A stretch of DNA of 64,000 nt from Salarias fasciatus (lineage: Eukaryota > Chordata > Actinopteri > Blenniiformes > Blenniidae), in assembly GCF_902148845.1 (NCBI RefSeq), contig NC_043754.1, forward strand, positions 21,383,431 to 21,447,430, written 5' to 3'. The notes under the pieces are model-generated. The model did no database searches and was not told the origin of the DNA. It saw only the letters and a program-made list of their open reading frames with translations. Position 1 is the first letter of the stretch; each line of letters opens with the position of its first letter. Below are positions 11,144 to 24,380 of the stretch, in pieces. The translations under genes were made by a program, and so were the position numbers.

Positions 11144-13148
11144 TCAGTTCTTCAGCACCGAGTCGTACATCTGGTAGACGTACTGCGACACCTCGGGCGC
11201 CCGGCATTTCAGAGACAGCTGTGGACGCAGAGGAAACCCCCCCCCTGTCAGGAAGGCGACATTTGGACCATCGGGACCCCCCCCCCCCCCCGGCGGAGCA
11301 CACACCGTGTAGTTGGGGTTTCCCGGCTGGATGCGGAGCTCGGCCAGGATCCAGATGCCGTTGGTGAGCTTGAGCGACTGGTACAGCATGTCCTGGCCTT
11401 CCACGTTCCGCTTGGCGATGGTGTAGATGTTGTTGTTCTGCAGCTTCCCCGACACCGTGTCTGCGGGGGTGACAGAGCGGAGAGCCCGGCATCAAGGGGG
11501 GAGGGGGGGGGAATCGCCTCGCATTAGACACACACCAGACGCCGCGGCGACTACAGGAAGCACACACTCCTACGGACGCTAGCGCTAAGGCGGAGCTGAG
11601 CTACAGCCGATGGAGGTGGAGGGGGTCTACGAGGACTGTCGACCTGCGCCCTGCTCTGATCAGCCACCGGGGGGCGACAGCCGTCCTCCCAACGGGACGA
11701 CTGCTGCACAGACACAGGCAGAAAGCAAGAAAGAGTCCCGAGAAAAGCATGTGGGTGGAGAGAGAGAACAGAAAGACGGAGGTGAGTAGCAGCTCCTCGT
11801 TCCACTGCTGACCGGCGAGCTGCTTTCAATGGAGAAAGAGAAGAAGAATGCTGAGAAATCACATCCAGACGGACAAATAATGCGGTGGAAAACTCATCAA
11901 CACAGTCCTGCTGTTACTGATTATGAGGCTGGATTCAGGAGGCGGGCGTTCCCGAGCAGCTGGTCTCTACCTGCATTGAGGTGACACTCCTTGATCTGGT
12001 ACTGCAGCTCGTTCTCGTTGGGGATGTCCTTCCAGGTGGCCAAAAACACCTGCCGCTCTGCAGGAAGACACGCCACACAGGGGGCCGCCGTTTACTGATC
12101 AATCACTTCTCTCTCTCTCTCTCTCTTCTCAGCTGCTCTGCCTTCATTTCTATGCCTCCGTGGTTCTGAACGAGCGGAGCTCCAGACTCACCCATCTTTC
12201 CGTCCTCCACGAAGAATATGTTGAGCGGGATGAGAACGCTGAAGTAGAAGACGTCGATGTTGTTCTTCACGGCCACCTGGAAACCAAAACACACAGCGGG
12301 GCTGCTGTGAGAAACACGACGCCAGATAACAGTAATTTGCTCCATGGATGGTGGGTCGAGAGTGCGGACCTGCAGGTTGTTCAGCGGATCCATCTTCATG
12401 ACCGGTCCGATGGTGTTGATGGGCAGAGAGATGTCGATGCTCTGGCTGGGCATCAGTGGCGTGTGGATGGGCAGAGGGCTGGTGGGAATCATCCCGAAAC
12501 TGCAGACAGGAGGAGAGTCTGAGAGCTGACGGACGCTGGAAGCGGCGGGATGAAGCGGACTGCCGGCCGGACCGCCGTCCAGGCTCACCTGTTCTTGTTG
12601 AACTGCACGGCGAAGTCGGTCATGTGCTGCAGAGCCTTGTTGGTGAACGTCATGTCCATGTACATGTGGCCCTGGCGGCGCGAGAAGGTCCCGGAAATCT
12701 CCAGCCCCTTCGCCTTCACCGCGGGGAGCCACACCTGCCGGGGGGAGAGAGAGAACACCTCGGCGTCAGCGGTGCCGTTTTCCCTCACCCGTGGATCGCC
12801 AATGTTTCACAAGGCGGCGTGAACTGACCGCCTTGGCGGCCACGTAGCCGCCGGTGGTGATGGCCATGCCGGTGGACAGCTCAAACAGGTCGTTCAGGCC
12901 GCTGCTGACGGCCGGCGGCGCCGGAGTGGGCGACGGGGCGAAAGTACTGGGAACGGACGACGGGATGAAGTTCTGTCCAACCTGGAGCGAAGAGAAAATA
13001 CCACACACACAGAAAACACAACACAGGATCTGAGCAGCTGGAATTTCAGTCAAATATCCACAACGAACCCTCACAGGAAATCTCCGGTCATGCACATGCA
13101 GCGCTTCAGTGTCAGAAAAGCTACTTTTCAGGAGCGTGATTCACCAAA

Positions 13149-13196
<48 letters not shown>

Positions 13197-14139
13197 AGAG
13201 AGAGAGAGAGAGAGAGAGAGGAGAAACAAAGCAAACACGAGGTTAATTTAAATGATCACCGGTGAAGTTTTCTCTTTTAGCCCATTTACTTAAAAACTGA
13301 CACAAAATGTGCTTCAAAGTCGACCCGCTTAATGTTTTAATGGGTTAAAGCGATAGAGAATTTGCATCCTTGATTGTGTAATATCTGAATGAACTCTACA
13401 TCAGAACAGCACACTCGTATCACAATAAGATCTCTGTAAATAGATTAACCAGATCGGAATGTTTGTAATCCAGCTACTTAAAATAATACTGATGCAAAAA
13501 AACTAAATAAAAATAGATTTTTATAAAACTCCTGCCTCCTGTGTTGTCCAAACATACACAGAAAAAAAGAAAAAGAAAAGTCTCCATGCTGTAAATACTT
13601 GCTTGTGCTATGATTCAGGCTGTAAGCGTTTATCTTGTCTGTAATAATCTAATGATCAATATTTATGATTAGAATCATGTTTGTCACTTCAAAATAATCA
13701 AGAAGCACAATAGAGGTGATTTGAGTTATGAGATGAAGATTTTTCTCGTTAGAAAAGAGAAAGGCGGGTTAAAGCGGGCTGAAGCATGCGGCATGCAGGA
13801 CGACAGGACTTACTGCTGGACTTCCCCCAACACCTCCGCCCAGGTCTCCCCCCAGCTACAGGAAGAGAGCGAGAGGCCCCCAAAGACCGCATCCAAACAC
13901 ATCACGGACAGACACAGAGCCGACGCACAAACAGAGACAGAGACAGAGACTTTCTTAGCAACCGCAGCCCGTCAAGAGGAGCTCTGGGAAAACATCAAGT
14001 CTGCAACAGTTTCAAAAAAATAAAAATAAAATCCAGATGTTCCAGCAGCTCGGAGCAACGGCGAAGTGACCGGAAATCCTCTGAGTCGTCACCACGTTTG
14101 GTCATGAGTGAAATATCCTGGTGCACCATCCCACCCGGG

Positions 14140-14180
<41 letters not shown>

Positions 14181-17100
14181 TGTGTGTTCTCAGCCCGGCT
14201 CACCAGACTGTCCAGTCCTCCTCCCAGCAGGTCCACCGCTCCCATCTGCATGGACGACACCTGGGGCACGTTGACCGGCGGGCCCAGGTCCAGGTTGAGC
14301 AGGTCTCCCAGCAGGTCGCCCTGGCTGGGGATGACGTGGGGCTGGTCCATGGCGGCCGCCGGCCCGCTGCTCACCGGGCTCTCGCCCGTATCGATGCTGC
14401 GGCGGCAGGGAGAGGAAGAGGGTCACCTGACGTCTGAGAACGTTCCGGCGGCGGTGGCGGGGGCCTGTCCCACCTGCTGTGCTGCACGGGGAGGTGCTTG
14501 CGGTGGATGCCGTGGCTGCCCTCCACGAAGGCGCTCGGGGGTTTGTGGTAGACCGAGGCGAGCGAGCCGATGTGGCAGATGAGCTCGTCCAGCAGGGTGG
14601 GCTCGATCAGGTCCGTCTCCTCGGAGATCAGCGGCTTCTCCGACAGCACCACCTCTTTGGCCGTCACCGGGTCGGTGGACAGCAGGCGCCAGTAGATGTA
14701 GCCCCGGTCACGCAGGTCGGGGTTGTCGGAGTCCTGCAGGGGGACGGAGGGAAGTGAGCCGGCACTGAAGATGGATAAAGACTTGCTTTTTTCCCCCCTG
14801 AATGACGGACGCTGCTCCAACCTGAGTGGCCAGACTGAGGACCTGCTGCACCAGCTCCTGAGTCTCCGACGGCTTCTTCAGGAACAGCTTCACTATGGCA
14901 GTCAACAGGGTGAGCTGGACCTGCAGGAAACAAACACACACACACAGACACACAGACACACACCGTCATTCCAGTCTGTTATCAGTTAAATTTAACTGCG
15001 TCACGCCGTCGCCTCCCGGGGAGCCCACCTGGGTGCTCTCGTCGTGGAAGCCCTCCAGGAAGCTCTCTAGCAGCTCGTCGGCGTTGTCGATCCTCTCGGC
15101 GTACTCCCCGACGATCCAGATCATGGCGGCTCGCGCGTCGGGCTCATCCAGGGAGTCCAGGTTCTCGCACAGCGTGGCGATGATGCTTTCGTACCTGAAC
15201 CACAGCAGAAGCTCAAGGCGTCACGGAGGCTGAGAGGTGAACAACGTCCGGCTGAATGTTCTCGAAGCTGACTGAAAGACTCACTTGTTTGGGTACTTTC
15301 GGAAAATGTCCCTGATGACCACGATGGCCTCCTGCACCACGTAGTTGACCTTGGTCTGGATCAGGTCCAGCAGAGTGCTGACGCAGCGCTCGGCCGATTG
15401 CTGGAGAGGAACAGAGACGGTTTACTGCGATCCGATCGCAGAAACACAAGCGACCCCGGGTCTGCTCGTGCCACGGTGTTTATGACGCCGTCATTACCTC
15501 CACTTTGATGGCGCAGCGTCCGATGGCTCGCACGGCCTTACGCACAAAGTCCACGTCGACCTCTGTGGCGTACTCCTTCAGTTCAGCTAAGACCTGCGAC
15601 GTTCAGAGGAACCGTTAGAGTTCTAAACCACAGGTTCTAAGATCAGTAACTATCGTAGAGATATTCTCAAAGTCATGACATCATGAGGCTAACTGGAACA
15701 CACCTGTGCTATGTTGGCCTGAGAGGCCAGGCGGATCATGATGTCCAGTTTCTCCAGCTTGACGTAGATGGGGTCGTTGTACTTCACGAAGAACACCTTG
15801 ATCTCCTGCTTCAGGATCTCGGGCCTGCACAGAATCAAGACACAGCTCGACTCAAGAAGCTCCTTTCACCGGTGACCACTCCAGAAAGAAGTCGATGCAG
15901 ATCAGACGAGTTTCCACACCTCTTCTGGACGATGAGGTTGATGTTCCTCAGAGCCACGTACTGGACCTCGGGCTCCCCGGAGAGCAGGGTGACCAGCGGC
16001 GGAGACAGCTTCTTCAGCAGCGTGTTGTAGTAGTCGGAATCTTTAGGCAGCAGCTCCAAGAACTTCATCAGCACCTTGACGGCCGACAGCACCACCGCCG
16101 AGTTGGCGTGAGACAGCCGGGGGGTGACCCGCTCACAGATGCTTCGGGACAGCAGCGGGCAAAAGTCCGGGTTACGTGGGAATCAGGCGGAGCGGCGGCG
16201 AGCGGCTGTAACTGTTAAACAGATACCTCTGGGCCTCGCGCTCGTCCTTGGGGTTGTAGTTGGACAGGCAGTCCAGGATGAAGATCTGACCCCACTCTGT
16301 GCACTCGTTGAGAGCTGTCAGCAGCTTGTTGATGTTCTGAGGGTTGAGGTCCAGCAGGTTGCTGTTGGGGTGGGACTCGCTGATCTCGGAGAGGGCGGCC
16401 ACTGCATTGGCCACGACCTGGAAAACAAAAAACCCAAAAAAACACATGAACCAACACTTTAATCCAATTTACTCTGAAAAACAATGACCGCAGCTGTAAC
16501 TATTGTCAAAGTAACTGTGTGAAACATCCTGCTGTTTTCCAGGAACAAGCAGCGGTAAACAAATGATATTCAAACGAAGGCAAAGCTAACATGCAAAACA
16601 CGAGAAAATCACCGTATCTGTCTGACTGAATCAGGCAAACATGTCATCCTGATCTCAACGCAGAAGATCAATCGATCTGACACCCACCATGGGATTAGAG
16701 TCGGCGATGAGGTCTCTCAGTGAGTCCAGGAAGCCTTGGTCCTCCACCATCTGGGCGTTGATGTCGTGAAGCTTGGCCACGCAGACGGCGGCCGTCTTCC
16801 TCACGTACGGGTCCTCGTCCTTCAGGCACTTCCTCAGCGGCTCACACAGGTACTCCGTGATCTTGTCCACCCGGATGCAGCCCATGGTGCGGACGGCCAG
16901 AGCCCGGATCAGAGGGTTGGGGTCTTCACAGTCCTGCACGGGGAACAGGGATGACTGTCATCAAGGATTTTCTCCTGAGAAAACTGCAGCGAAATGACTG
17001 ATTCGGGTGACTTGAGGCCTCGCCTTAACAAAGCTGTTCACGGCCATGATGGCCATGTCCGGCTGGCTCTTGGCGTAGTTCATCAGGTAGAGGTAGACCA

Positions 17101-17511
17101 GCTTCTTCAGCTCCAGGTTGTCGGTCTGCATGCAGTTGACCACATCTGGGAACAAAGAGCTGACGGCAAAACAAAATGACTTCAGTTCACAGCATCAAAT
17201 CTCAACAAGGAGATCCCCAGTGTTTGGTCAAACATTGTATTTTCTGTTGTACCTGACATCTTTGCCAACAGTCATGGCGGCGATGACCTTCTTGACAGCC
17301 TCTTTTCTCTTCTCCTTCTTTTCATTATTCAGCTCTGCCTTCAGTTCAAAGATCTCCCCTGAAACATGAAGCGCAGTTTAAATAAACTGTCAGCATAAAG
17401 CACATTAAATCACTAAAATATGGCATAAAACACATTCATCGAGGATTGCTTCACTCCACTTTCACCTGACTCACCCTTTTTGTTTGTTGTGAAATATTTG
17501 GAGTCCGTCAT
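11144..17511 (-). CDS. ap2b1: AP-2 adaptor complex subunit beta (beta2-adaptin)
   Basis: Twenty coding exons, from 17475-17511 down to 11144-11218, give 939 residues in one unbroken frame, close to the human 937. Start [14 protein letters not shown] and end YDSVLKN match AP2B1 nearly residue for residue. The N-terminal trunk (about 1-590) is an armadillo-like solenoid that pairs with alpha-adaptin and holds mu2 and sigma2. The hinge carries the clathrin box LLNLD (within [15 protein letters not shown], exon 14204-14396). The C-terminal ear (from about [12 protein letters not shown]) binds accessory proteins such as epsin, beta-arrestin and ARH. AP-2 works at the plasma membrane in clathrin-mediated endocytosis. 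The 14-residue alternative hinge exon known from mammals was not found between 12982 and 14203, so DSL joins VGQ directly. The third intron begins with GC instead of GT (17022-17023). The 5' UTR exon was not located; it probably lies near 18200-18700. Confidence 0.98.
13151..13220. repeat. (GA)n microsatellite in ap2b1 intron
   Basis: About 70 bases of GA dinucleotides with a short GGGAGGGAG interruption, in the intron upstream of the exon at 12829-12981. On the transcribed strand it is a long CT tract. Confidence 0.9.
14140..14178. repeat. (TG)n microsatellite in ap2b1 intron
   Basis: A TG run about 25 bases past the splice donor of the ap2b1 hinge exon. On the transcribed strand it reads (CA)n, which can bind hnRNP L and affect splicing. 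Confidence 0.9.
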
Positions 17512-19861
17512 GACTGTGCTCTGTTAAGTCTGTTAAAAGAAAGAAAAAAAGCACAGGATTATTCATTCAGCTTTTCAAATAACAATGTTATCTTTCCTGA
17601 ATCTACTACTCGTTGCAAAAAGTAGAACTGTAGTTTGTGCAGTTGCCTGTTATATCAGCAATTCTGTGATTTCATAGTTCAGACACTGAGAGTCTACGGG
17701 GTTAAAATCATGAGTAAGCTTCCAGGCTTGATATTCTCTGTATGGATTATGTATGATCTTTATGGGCCATCTGCTAGTATTGATCTTTAAATAATTGGAG
17801 AACGGACATGCTAATGTTGGGTGGAAATAAAAATGTTTTCATGAAATAACAGGAGTTCTGCAGTCATTTGTTTGGCTGCTGCTTTCAGGGGAAACACCAG
17901 ATCATCCGCTCAACCATCTCCATCACTTCCTCTTCTAAATAGAAGAGACTATCCAATACCATCTTCCATCTCTCCTCAGCAAATGTTCAAAACCAACCCA
18001 ACCTGAGTAAAAGTTCAAAGGTCGAGCCTCATGCTTAGTTTTGAATAGTAGTGCAATTTTTATGTATGAAGCAAAGCCCAGATGTGGTTTAGCTGCAACG
18101 CACTGAAACAAATAAACAAATTAAAGGGTAATTTTAGCTGCCAACTCTTTATTTTCGCTATCTATCGTCACACCTAAAGGTGGGATCTGTATTTAAAACA
18201 GCATGTTCGTGGTGCAGTGTTTGACCTCTCCATCACCAAGTTAGCTCCAGTCAAACGGAGTCGATGCTAACGTTAGCCTACATGCTAAACACAGCAGCTA
18301 CGTCCGGGCAGCGTCAACCACAACATCCCCGCAGCCGGCCGAGGGGGGCTGTGGGGTCCACAGTCAGCATCTCTCAATCACACATACGATGTTATTTTCA
18401 AAAAACATGTAAATAAGAGCGTTGAAGCAGAAAGCGGCCGGGCCTGTTTCCAGAGCCGCTGACAGGAGCGCAGGTTGCAACGCAGCTACGCGGTCAGCTG
18501 TAGATCTACACCGAATCGCACAGACGTGGAGGGGAATAAACCGTGCACAGAGCGAGGATTTTGAAATAAGTGACAGACCTGATGGAGTGTTGGTCCGTGG
18601 GTGAATATTAGAGAGGATAAAAGACTGAGGTTGGTCCTTAGTCCGGTTCGAGGAAGATGGAGAATCAGGAGGACTGTGGTGGTGCGTTCACTGGCAACGG
18701 AAACTGGAAAACCGCGGTGAAATATTCCAGACCAGGAAGCGTAATGTTCGGCAAATTATGTTCTCATTCAATACGTATTTGAATCACAGTAGTACCAGTA
18801 AAGAAATTATAGGCATTATATGGGCTGCAACAAGCTTGGACGAGGGTTTCACAGGTAGAAATATCGGGCGTGACTGTTATTGCGACACTTTTCCCCCACG
18901 ACAGTGAATGCAACACAAGCAGATGCTTCCTGGATGGAATCTTCAGTGAAACTCAAAAGTAAAGAAATGTTGGAAACATTTATACTTAAAAATAACAAAA
19001 AAAATCCCGAAACTACGGCAGGAAACCATATCAGGGATAAATTATGAAAATAAAATTAAACTTGAGGCATTTGTTGTCGAATCCAAATACATGTTTAACA
19101 ATTCTTACAGGTGAAAACAAAACAAATAGAACAAATAGAGATATTAATTCTAGTATCTAATTCTACAAATTTCTAACTTTCAGGAAATTGCAAAAAGAAT
19201 CAATTTGTTGAGTGAATAAATGCCATGTTCTGAAAACAGTACATCTGTTGATTTGCTGGGGTAGTGATTTGTTGTGAACCACTGTCACTTTCATACGAAA
19301 CATCCCAGTCATCTGATTTGTATGTATGAGGCAGAAGAATTAAATCTTTTATCACACATGGAGATCCATACTTAGCCATCCATTGGTCCAGGTGCATATG
19401 TGTATGAGAAAGAGGGATCAGCTCAAAGTACCTTCATCCCATAAAATCAACATTTTTTCCAACACTAATAGGGCAAATACTGCCAGGAACTGAGTAACTC
19501 AATTACAGATATTTAAGGATTGTGAATGTTTCTTTTGCAGTACTAAAATCCATATTATAGAGCATCTTCTTCCTACTAATTCATGCAACTTTTTGTAAAA
19601 GTGCACTGAAATAAAAAAAAATGATACAAGATTTCAATGCAAGTGCTTCCATTCAAGAAATACACAAAACCGTGGCATCAGTTTGTGTGAAAAAAGTTTA
19701 TATTAGACCAAAATACACTCCTGTTGAATAAAAAAAGAAACTATACAATGCTCACATCACCATCCCGTCTTCATACCTACTGGTGATAGAACTTCTTCTC
19801 ATGATCTCAAAATAGAGACAGCATGTCTGAGAGAATGACTGTACAGATTAAAGTGTCACGG
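17512..19861. other. ap2b1 upstream region and mks1 3' flank
   Basis: No coding exon recognised. The 18200-18700 stretch is GC-richer and is the likely ap2b1 promoter with its non-coding first exon. The remainder is AT-rich. No clear AATAAA on the minus strand was found within 200 bases of the mks1 stop. Confidence 0.45.
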
Positions 19862-22800
19862 CTACGCCGAAGACTCGTTTTGGAGATGTGAAACGGAGCT
19901 GATGATGTCGCTTGGAAGACGTTCTCGGGTCTCCTGCATTCTTTTCTTCGCTCTCTCAAAGGCCTCTGGCGGAGTGAAAAGACACTCATCAGCGACATGG
20001 GATGAAGCGATGCTGAAAAAAAAAAAATTCATCTTCCTTACCGAGGATCGTACAAACAGCTCCCTGCTGACTGAATCCTCCCAGCTGATCGAAGAGTTTC
20101 TGTCTCCTCCTGTTCAACATGGCAGCGTCGACAAAGGCCCTGAGTCACACAAGCAAACAAACATTAGAGTCTTCCATTAATGAAAAACTAGATAAAAAAA
20201 AAACTTAAACTCAGAAAACAATTTTTTTATTTATTAAATTAAATTAAATTAAATTAAATTAAATTAAATTAAATTTGTTTTTCTTTTTTATTTGGTTATT
20301 TGATTGAGGCAACAGATTTTTTTCCTCACCGGGCTTGCTGGATGCAGTGCAGGTTAAAGGTCACACTTCCTGAGGTTTCTGTGCAAAAGCCGAAGCGACT
20401 CAGCCTTTCTCCCTACAGCCACGCCGGGACGCAGAGCACATCAGTCATTCTTTTCTTCTGAACTGTATTTCTATTTCTTTGATGTCCTGGCCAGTTTTTC
20501 GGAGCCCACCTTAAACGTCCCCGGCACTCTGACGTAGCTGATGTCCTCCAGTTCTGGAGAACCTCCGATGAAGAAGCGCCTCAGAGCCGAGACCGTCCCC
20601 GTCTGCAGGGGTCTCCACGTGTGGCACGTGACCGTGTGTCTCCCTGACGCACAGAGACGGAATGCATTCAGCCGCCATCGACAAGAAGTTCTGCACAAAT
20701 AAAGTCTGACTGACTCACCAGGCGCGGCGGGAAACAGCAGATATCCGTAGCCCTCGGTCCGAAAACGCTGCCACGAGTCCAGGGAGAGAACCTTGAAGTA
20801 CAGCACGGGCCACTGAGGGATCGATTCTGAAGCCATAAGAGAAACCCCTGTGTTGGTCTGGCTTTTAAAATACAGGGAAAAGAATTGAAAGAAAACACTG
20901 CTGAGCTGGTACAAACCCTGACCCTCTTTTTCACTCATGTAGAAAGCCTCCAAGGTGAATGGGTAACTGAAGAACGCCACGTTTTCCTGAAGGCAGAAAG
21001 AAACATGTGGCCTTAATAAGTCTCCACAGCCTACAGCCGGATCCTCACATCGAACACACACCTTCCCTAATGTTTTGGTCCGGCAGGTCTGGGTCACCCC
21101 TGACAGAGACTGAATGGGCAGACTGGACCAGCCTTCAACACAAACACACCCGAGTCATACGAGACATTTAAACTGACCGCTGCTATCTGATCTCAGGTAA
21201 CGGGTGACTCACTGTTGGGCAGCTCCATGAAGAAGTGGATGTATAAATGATCATACTCAAAACCTTGAGCAGAGACTGGGGAGACAGAGGAGGAGTGTGA
21301 CGACTGAAGATGATCTCAGAAGACGTCCGCAGAAAGGAGGACAGCGGTTGCACTCACCTATCTCTCCGTTCATCATGTAACGTAGAATTCCCATCGGAGG
21401 CTGCAGAAGAGGCATTTATCAAACCCAGACGTTCTGAAATGCTTCACTGTAGACTTTTCCTCGCCCTCTGACATGTCTTACCATTTCAAAGTCTTGACCC
21501 ACAAGGCTGTTGAGATACTCCTTGTGTCTGACGTACAACTGGAAACAGATAAAAGTGAATGAATTTACAGCCTTACAGCTCCAGTTCCACGTCACTCTGT
21601 GGTAAAGTTGATGGAGACCAGCTCACGTCTTTATACATGCTCTGCTCCCTCTCCTTCTCCTCTGGCTTCATGGCTGCGGAGACGTTCTCAAACTCCAGAC
21701 GCCACACTTCTCTCTTCTCGCCCTCCGTTACGATCCTGCAGAGAGCAGATCCCTGCTTGGAGTCCGGCCTTTGGGGCCCTTCCTGAGTGGAGCGTTCATG
21801 GTCTCCTCATGGAAACATTCACAGGCCTACCTGTAGGGCTCTTTGCCTTTGTTGAAGTCAGGCTTGACGATGACTGTTCCATGGCCATCTGTTTTTATGG
21901 TCACCAGCAAACATTCGTTCTCTTTAAGACCCAGCCTGAAAAAGGAAAGAAATGTATATCCTGTATGGAACTTAGAGCATCAAATCTAAAATCTGCTTCT
22001 GTCATTGATGTCTAGTGAGAGGAAAACTATTCTGCAGCAAAGAACCACAAAAGGAATACTATCTAACATATTAGAAAACACGAAGACGTTTTTTTTCCAC
22101 ACATTTCAGCTGTGTCTTTATGGTTCTCACCCCCCACTTGGGCCCAGATCCCCCATGATGTGCATGGTCTGCATGGCGCTGTTCACGACACGGCTGCTCT
22201 TCACAAACTCCTCTGTGGGCTCCCAGTTGATGATCTTTGACTTGTGGAAACTAGAATCCCTACAACAACAGAAAAACTGTCACACTCTAATATCAAATGG
22301 ATTTTTAAATCAGCTAACATATCTCTGCTGAGAATCAATAAAATGGCATTATTCTCTTAAAACCGGAGGTGAGGCTTGACATACACGGTGCGTCTCTCTT
22401 GCCGTCTGTTTCTCACACTGGCCATCCTCTCTGCCAGGAAGGTGGGGCCCGATTTGGTTGTGGTCAATAAATCAGAGGAGTTTTGCTTGAGGGATCAGAG
22501 ACAACAGGTAATGCACAAACACCGTTACATAGAGGAAGATGCGATTTCTGCTTTTCAACGACTGTGATCTGACAACACAACGGACCAGCTGATGGAGAGG
22601 GAGGCAGCTGGTGTAGCGGTCGTGATCCGTGTAGGTGAAAATCCTGTGATTACGTCGCCCCTTGGCTTTGTTCAATGCCTTGATTTCTGCGTGGTACTGA
22701 CGATCCAGAGGGGTCTGACACGCCGTATCGTACTGAAACAGCTCCATCTCATACTGAGGAGGAGGAAGAGAGCATTCATACAAAAAGAAAAGGTCAAGAA

Positions 22801-23771
22801 GGAACAAAATCCGGTTGTACATCTCAGTATTCTTCACTATGGGATATAAACCATTATTTGTACCTGACTGAAGAATTTCTCCTGCCAGCTGACCACCAAC
22901 TCGTCCTCATTATCACCTGGAGACAAGGCAACGTTAATGACAAGCGACTTGAATACTTTTCTTTGAAGTAAAATGCAGGTCAAGCAATAATGAGGATTTA
23001 TCAAAAGGAGGTGAGAAACAAAGATCACAGTCTGTGAACATTGTCAGTCATACGGAAAAAAATTCTCAAGCTCAGTTTGATCTTTAATTCTCTGTCTGCA
23101 GCAGCTTAAGGAGTCAATAATTCAGCTCCGAAAGATACGGAAGAGTGACAAATGGAGCCAAACAAGTGAAAGCTTGATGCAGTGAACATATGTGGTGGAT
23201 CTGACATGCTGTGGTCTGCAAAACATAAACAAAGTGAACCCATCTAGTAAAACAAATTACTTTTGAGCTGGGCGCCCTTTTTTTCCAATTCAGATTTCCC
23301 TACAGTACGAACCAGAACACCAATTTTGCACTCCGATTACCTCAAAACAGTGCAGAAAACGTGAAAGACTGCTGAACTGTCTGATGAGCCTCTGCAGCAG
23401 TAACAGGAAATACTTCACCTGGATGTTGTTCTGATGAGAGGGTTTCCAGTTCGATGTCTCCTCTCCCCTGCTGGGTCAGAACCTGCTGCTGGAGGTGCTG
23501 AGAAAGGGCTGCTGTGGAGGTCACCCTCTCTATACGCACCCTGAAAAAGATTTACGAAAAACAAAGAGAATATATGTCAAAATAACGTGACTTGGGGGAT
23601 GTAAGACATGCAACAGATCCATATACCACAAACATTACAGCCCTCTGAAACGTATTTTATTCCTTTATTCGTTTATGTTTACCGTGATACTTACTTAATT
23701 CTCAAGTTTTTGACGACATCCTTAGACCGATAAACAGCCTCTCCAGTGTCCGTGTTCCAGGAATCTGCCAT
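19862..23771 (-). CDS. mks1: Meckel syndrome type 1 protein (B9 domain, ciliary transition zone)
   Basis: Eighteen exons, from 23695-23771 down to 19862-19965, total 1695 bases and 564 residues; human MKS1 has 559. The start [16 protein letters not shown] and the motif [11 protein letters not shown] match the family. The B9 domain covers roughly residues 310-480 and includes [32 protein letters not shown] and [17 protein letters not shown]. The tail GERLSRFG...FNLHC...RAFVDA and a short helix end the protein. MKS1 acts with B9D1, B9D2 and the tectonic proteins at the ciliary transition zone, gating membrane-protein entry; loss in humans causes Meckel syndrome. The exon at 22385-22485 has a weak acceptor (CCCTCAAG) but phase and homology support it. 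The gene is head to head with zw10 across about 0.6 kb. Confidence 0.97.
20233..20275. repeat. (AAATT)n repeat in mks1 intron
   Basis: About eight tandem AAATT pentamers lie in the intron between the mks1 exons at 20042-20139 and 20330-20412. Confidence 0.85.
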
Positions 23772-24380
23772 ATGACCACTCACAGAGGGATATTATGCTA
23801 GCCGCTAGCTCGGATCTTTAGCAGACAGGCCGATTTATTATTCAAAGATTCTCGCATAAACTTGTAATTCGTTTGTTTAGCGGCTCTTCAAACATCTCGA
23901 CCTCATAGTTGATGTCGTGGATGAAAAGAGTCACTAGAAAAAGGCGACCAGGTTGCTGAACTGAAGCTAACACGGTGAAAAGCTAACTACAAAACAGAGC
24001 GAACCGGGACTGAGTATCGTTGCTATGGAGACGCAGGGTTACTTCTTCTTCGTGTATAGATTTTTAGCGATGCACAAACAGGTTTACGTGAGTTACTGCC
24101 ACCATGCGACATGATAAATCTGGGAATTCAGAGAGGAAAATAGCGAATTTTAAAATAAAAACAATATATTTTAAGATAAATGACAAACAACATGCCATCA
24201 CCCGTAAAAACACATATTAAATGGTCAATTTTAATTCGAGTAGTGTGACAAGCTGAGTGAGGGGGCGGGGCCAGCTGGTGACGTCTCGGAGCCAATCAGA
24301 CAGCCTGGCGGGTCCTGGGCTGTTTTGCGCTTTGCTGTCACATTTCACTTTCAAAATATTGTAAATATTAACTCTCAACC
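23772..24380. promoter_or_regulatory. bidirectional promoter of mks1 and zw10
   Basis: The start codons of mks1 (minus) and zw10 (plus) are 609 bases apart and head to head. Visible elements are an RFX X-box at 24019-24032, a GC box GGGGGCGGGG at 24261-24270, a CRE-like TGACGTCT near 24280, a CCAAT box at 24292-24296, an E2F-like TTTTGCGC at 24323-24330, and TTCAAA (CHR-like TTTGAA on the minus strand) near 24350-24355. The last three lie next to the zw10 start and suit a gene with cell-cycle control. The single-site matches are weak individually; the overall arrangement is good. Confidence 0.6.
24019..24032. promoter_or_regulatory. mks1: RFX X-box upstream of mks1
   Basis: GTTGCTATGGAGAC fits the X-box consensus GTNRCC AT RGNAAC-type palindrome with one base off in each half. 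RFX factors with FOXJ1 switch on ciliary genes through such sites. It lies about 250 bases upstream of the mks1 start codon, a usual distance. Confidence 0.6.

Noticed and set aside
18686-18698. GTTCACTGGCAAC near the ap2b1 promoter as a second X-box
   Set aside because: The spacing fits only loosely and ap2b1 is not a ciliary gene; I regard it as chance.
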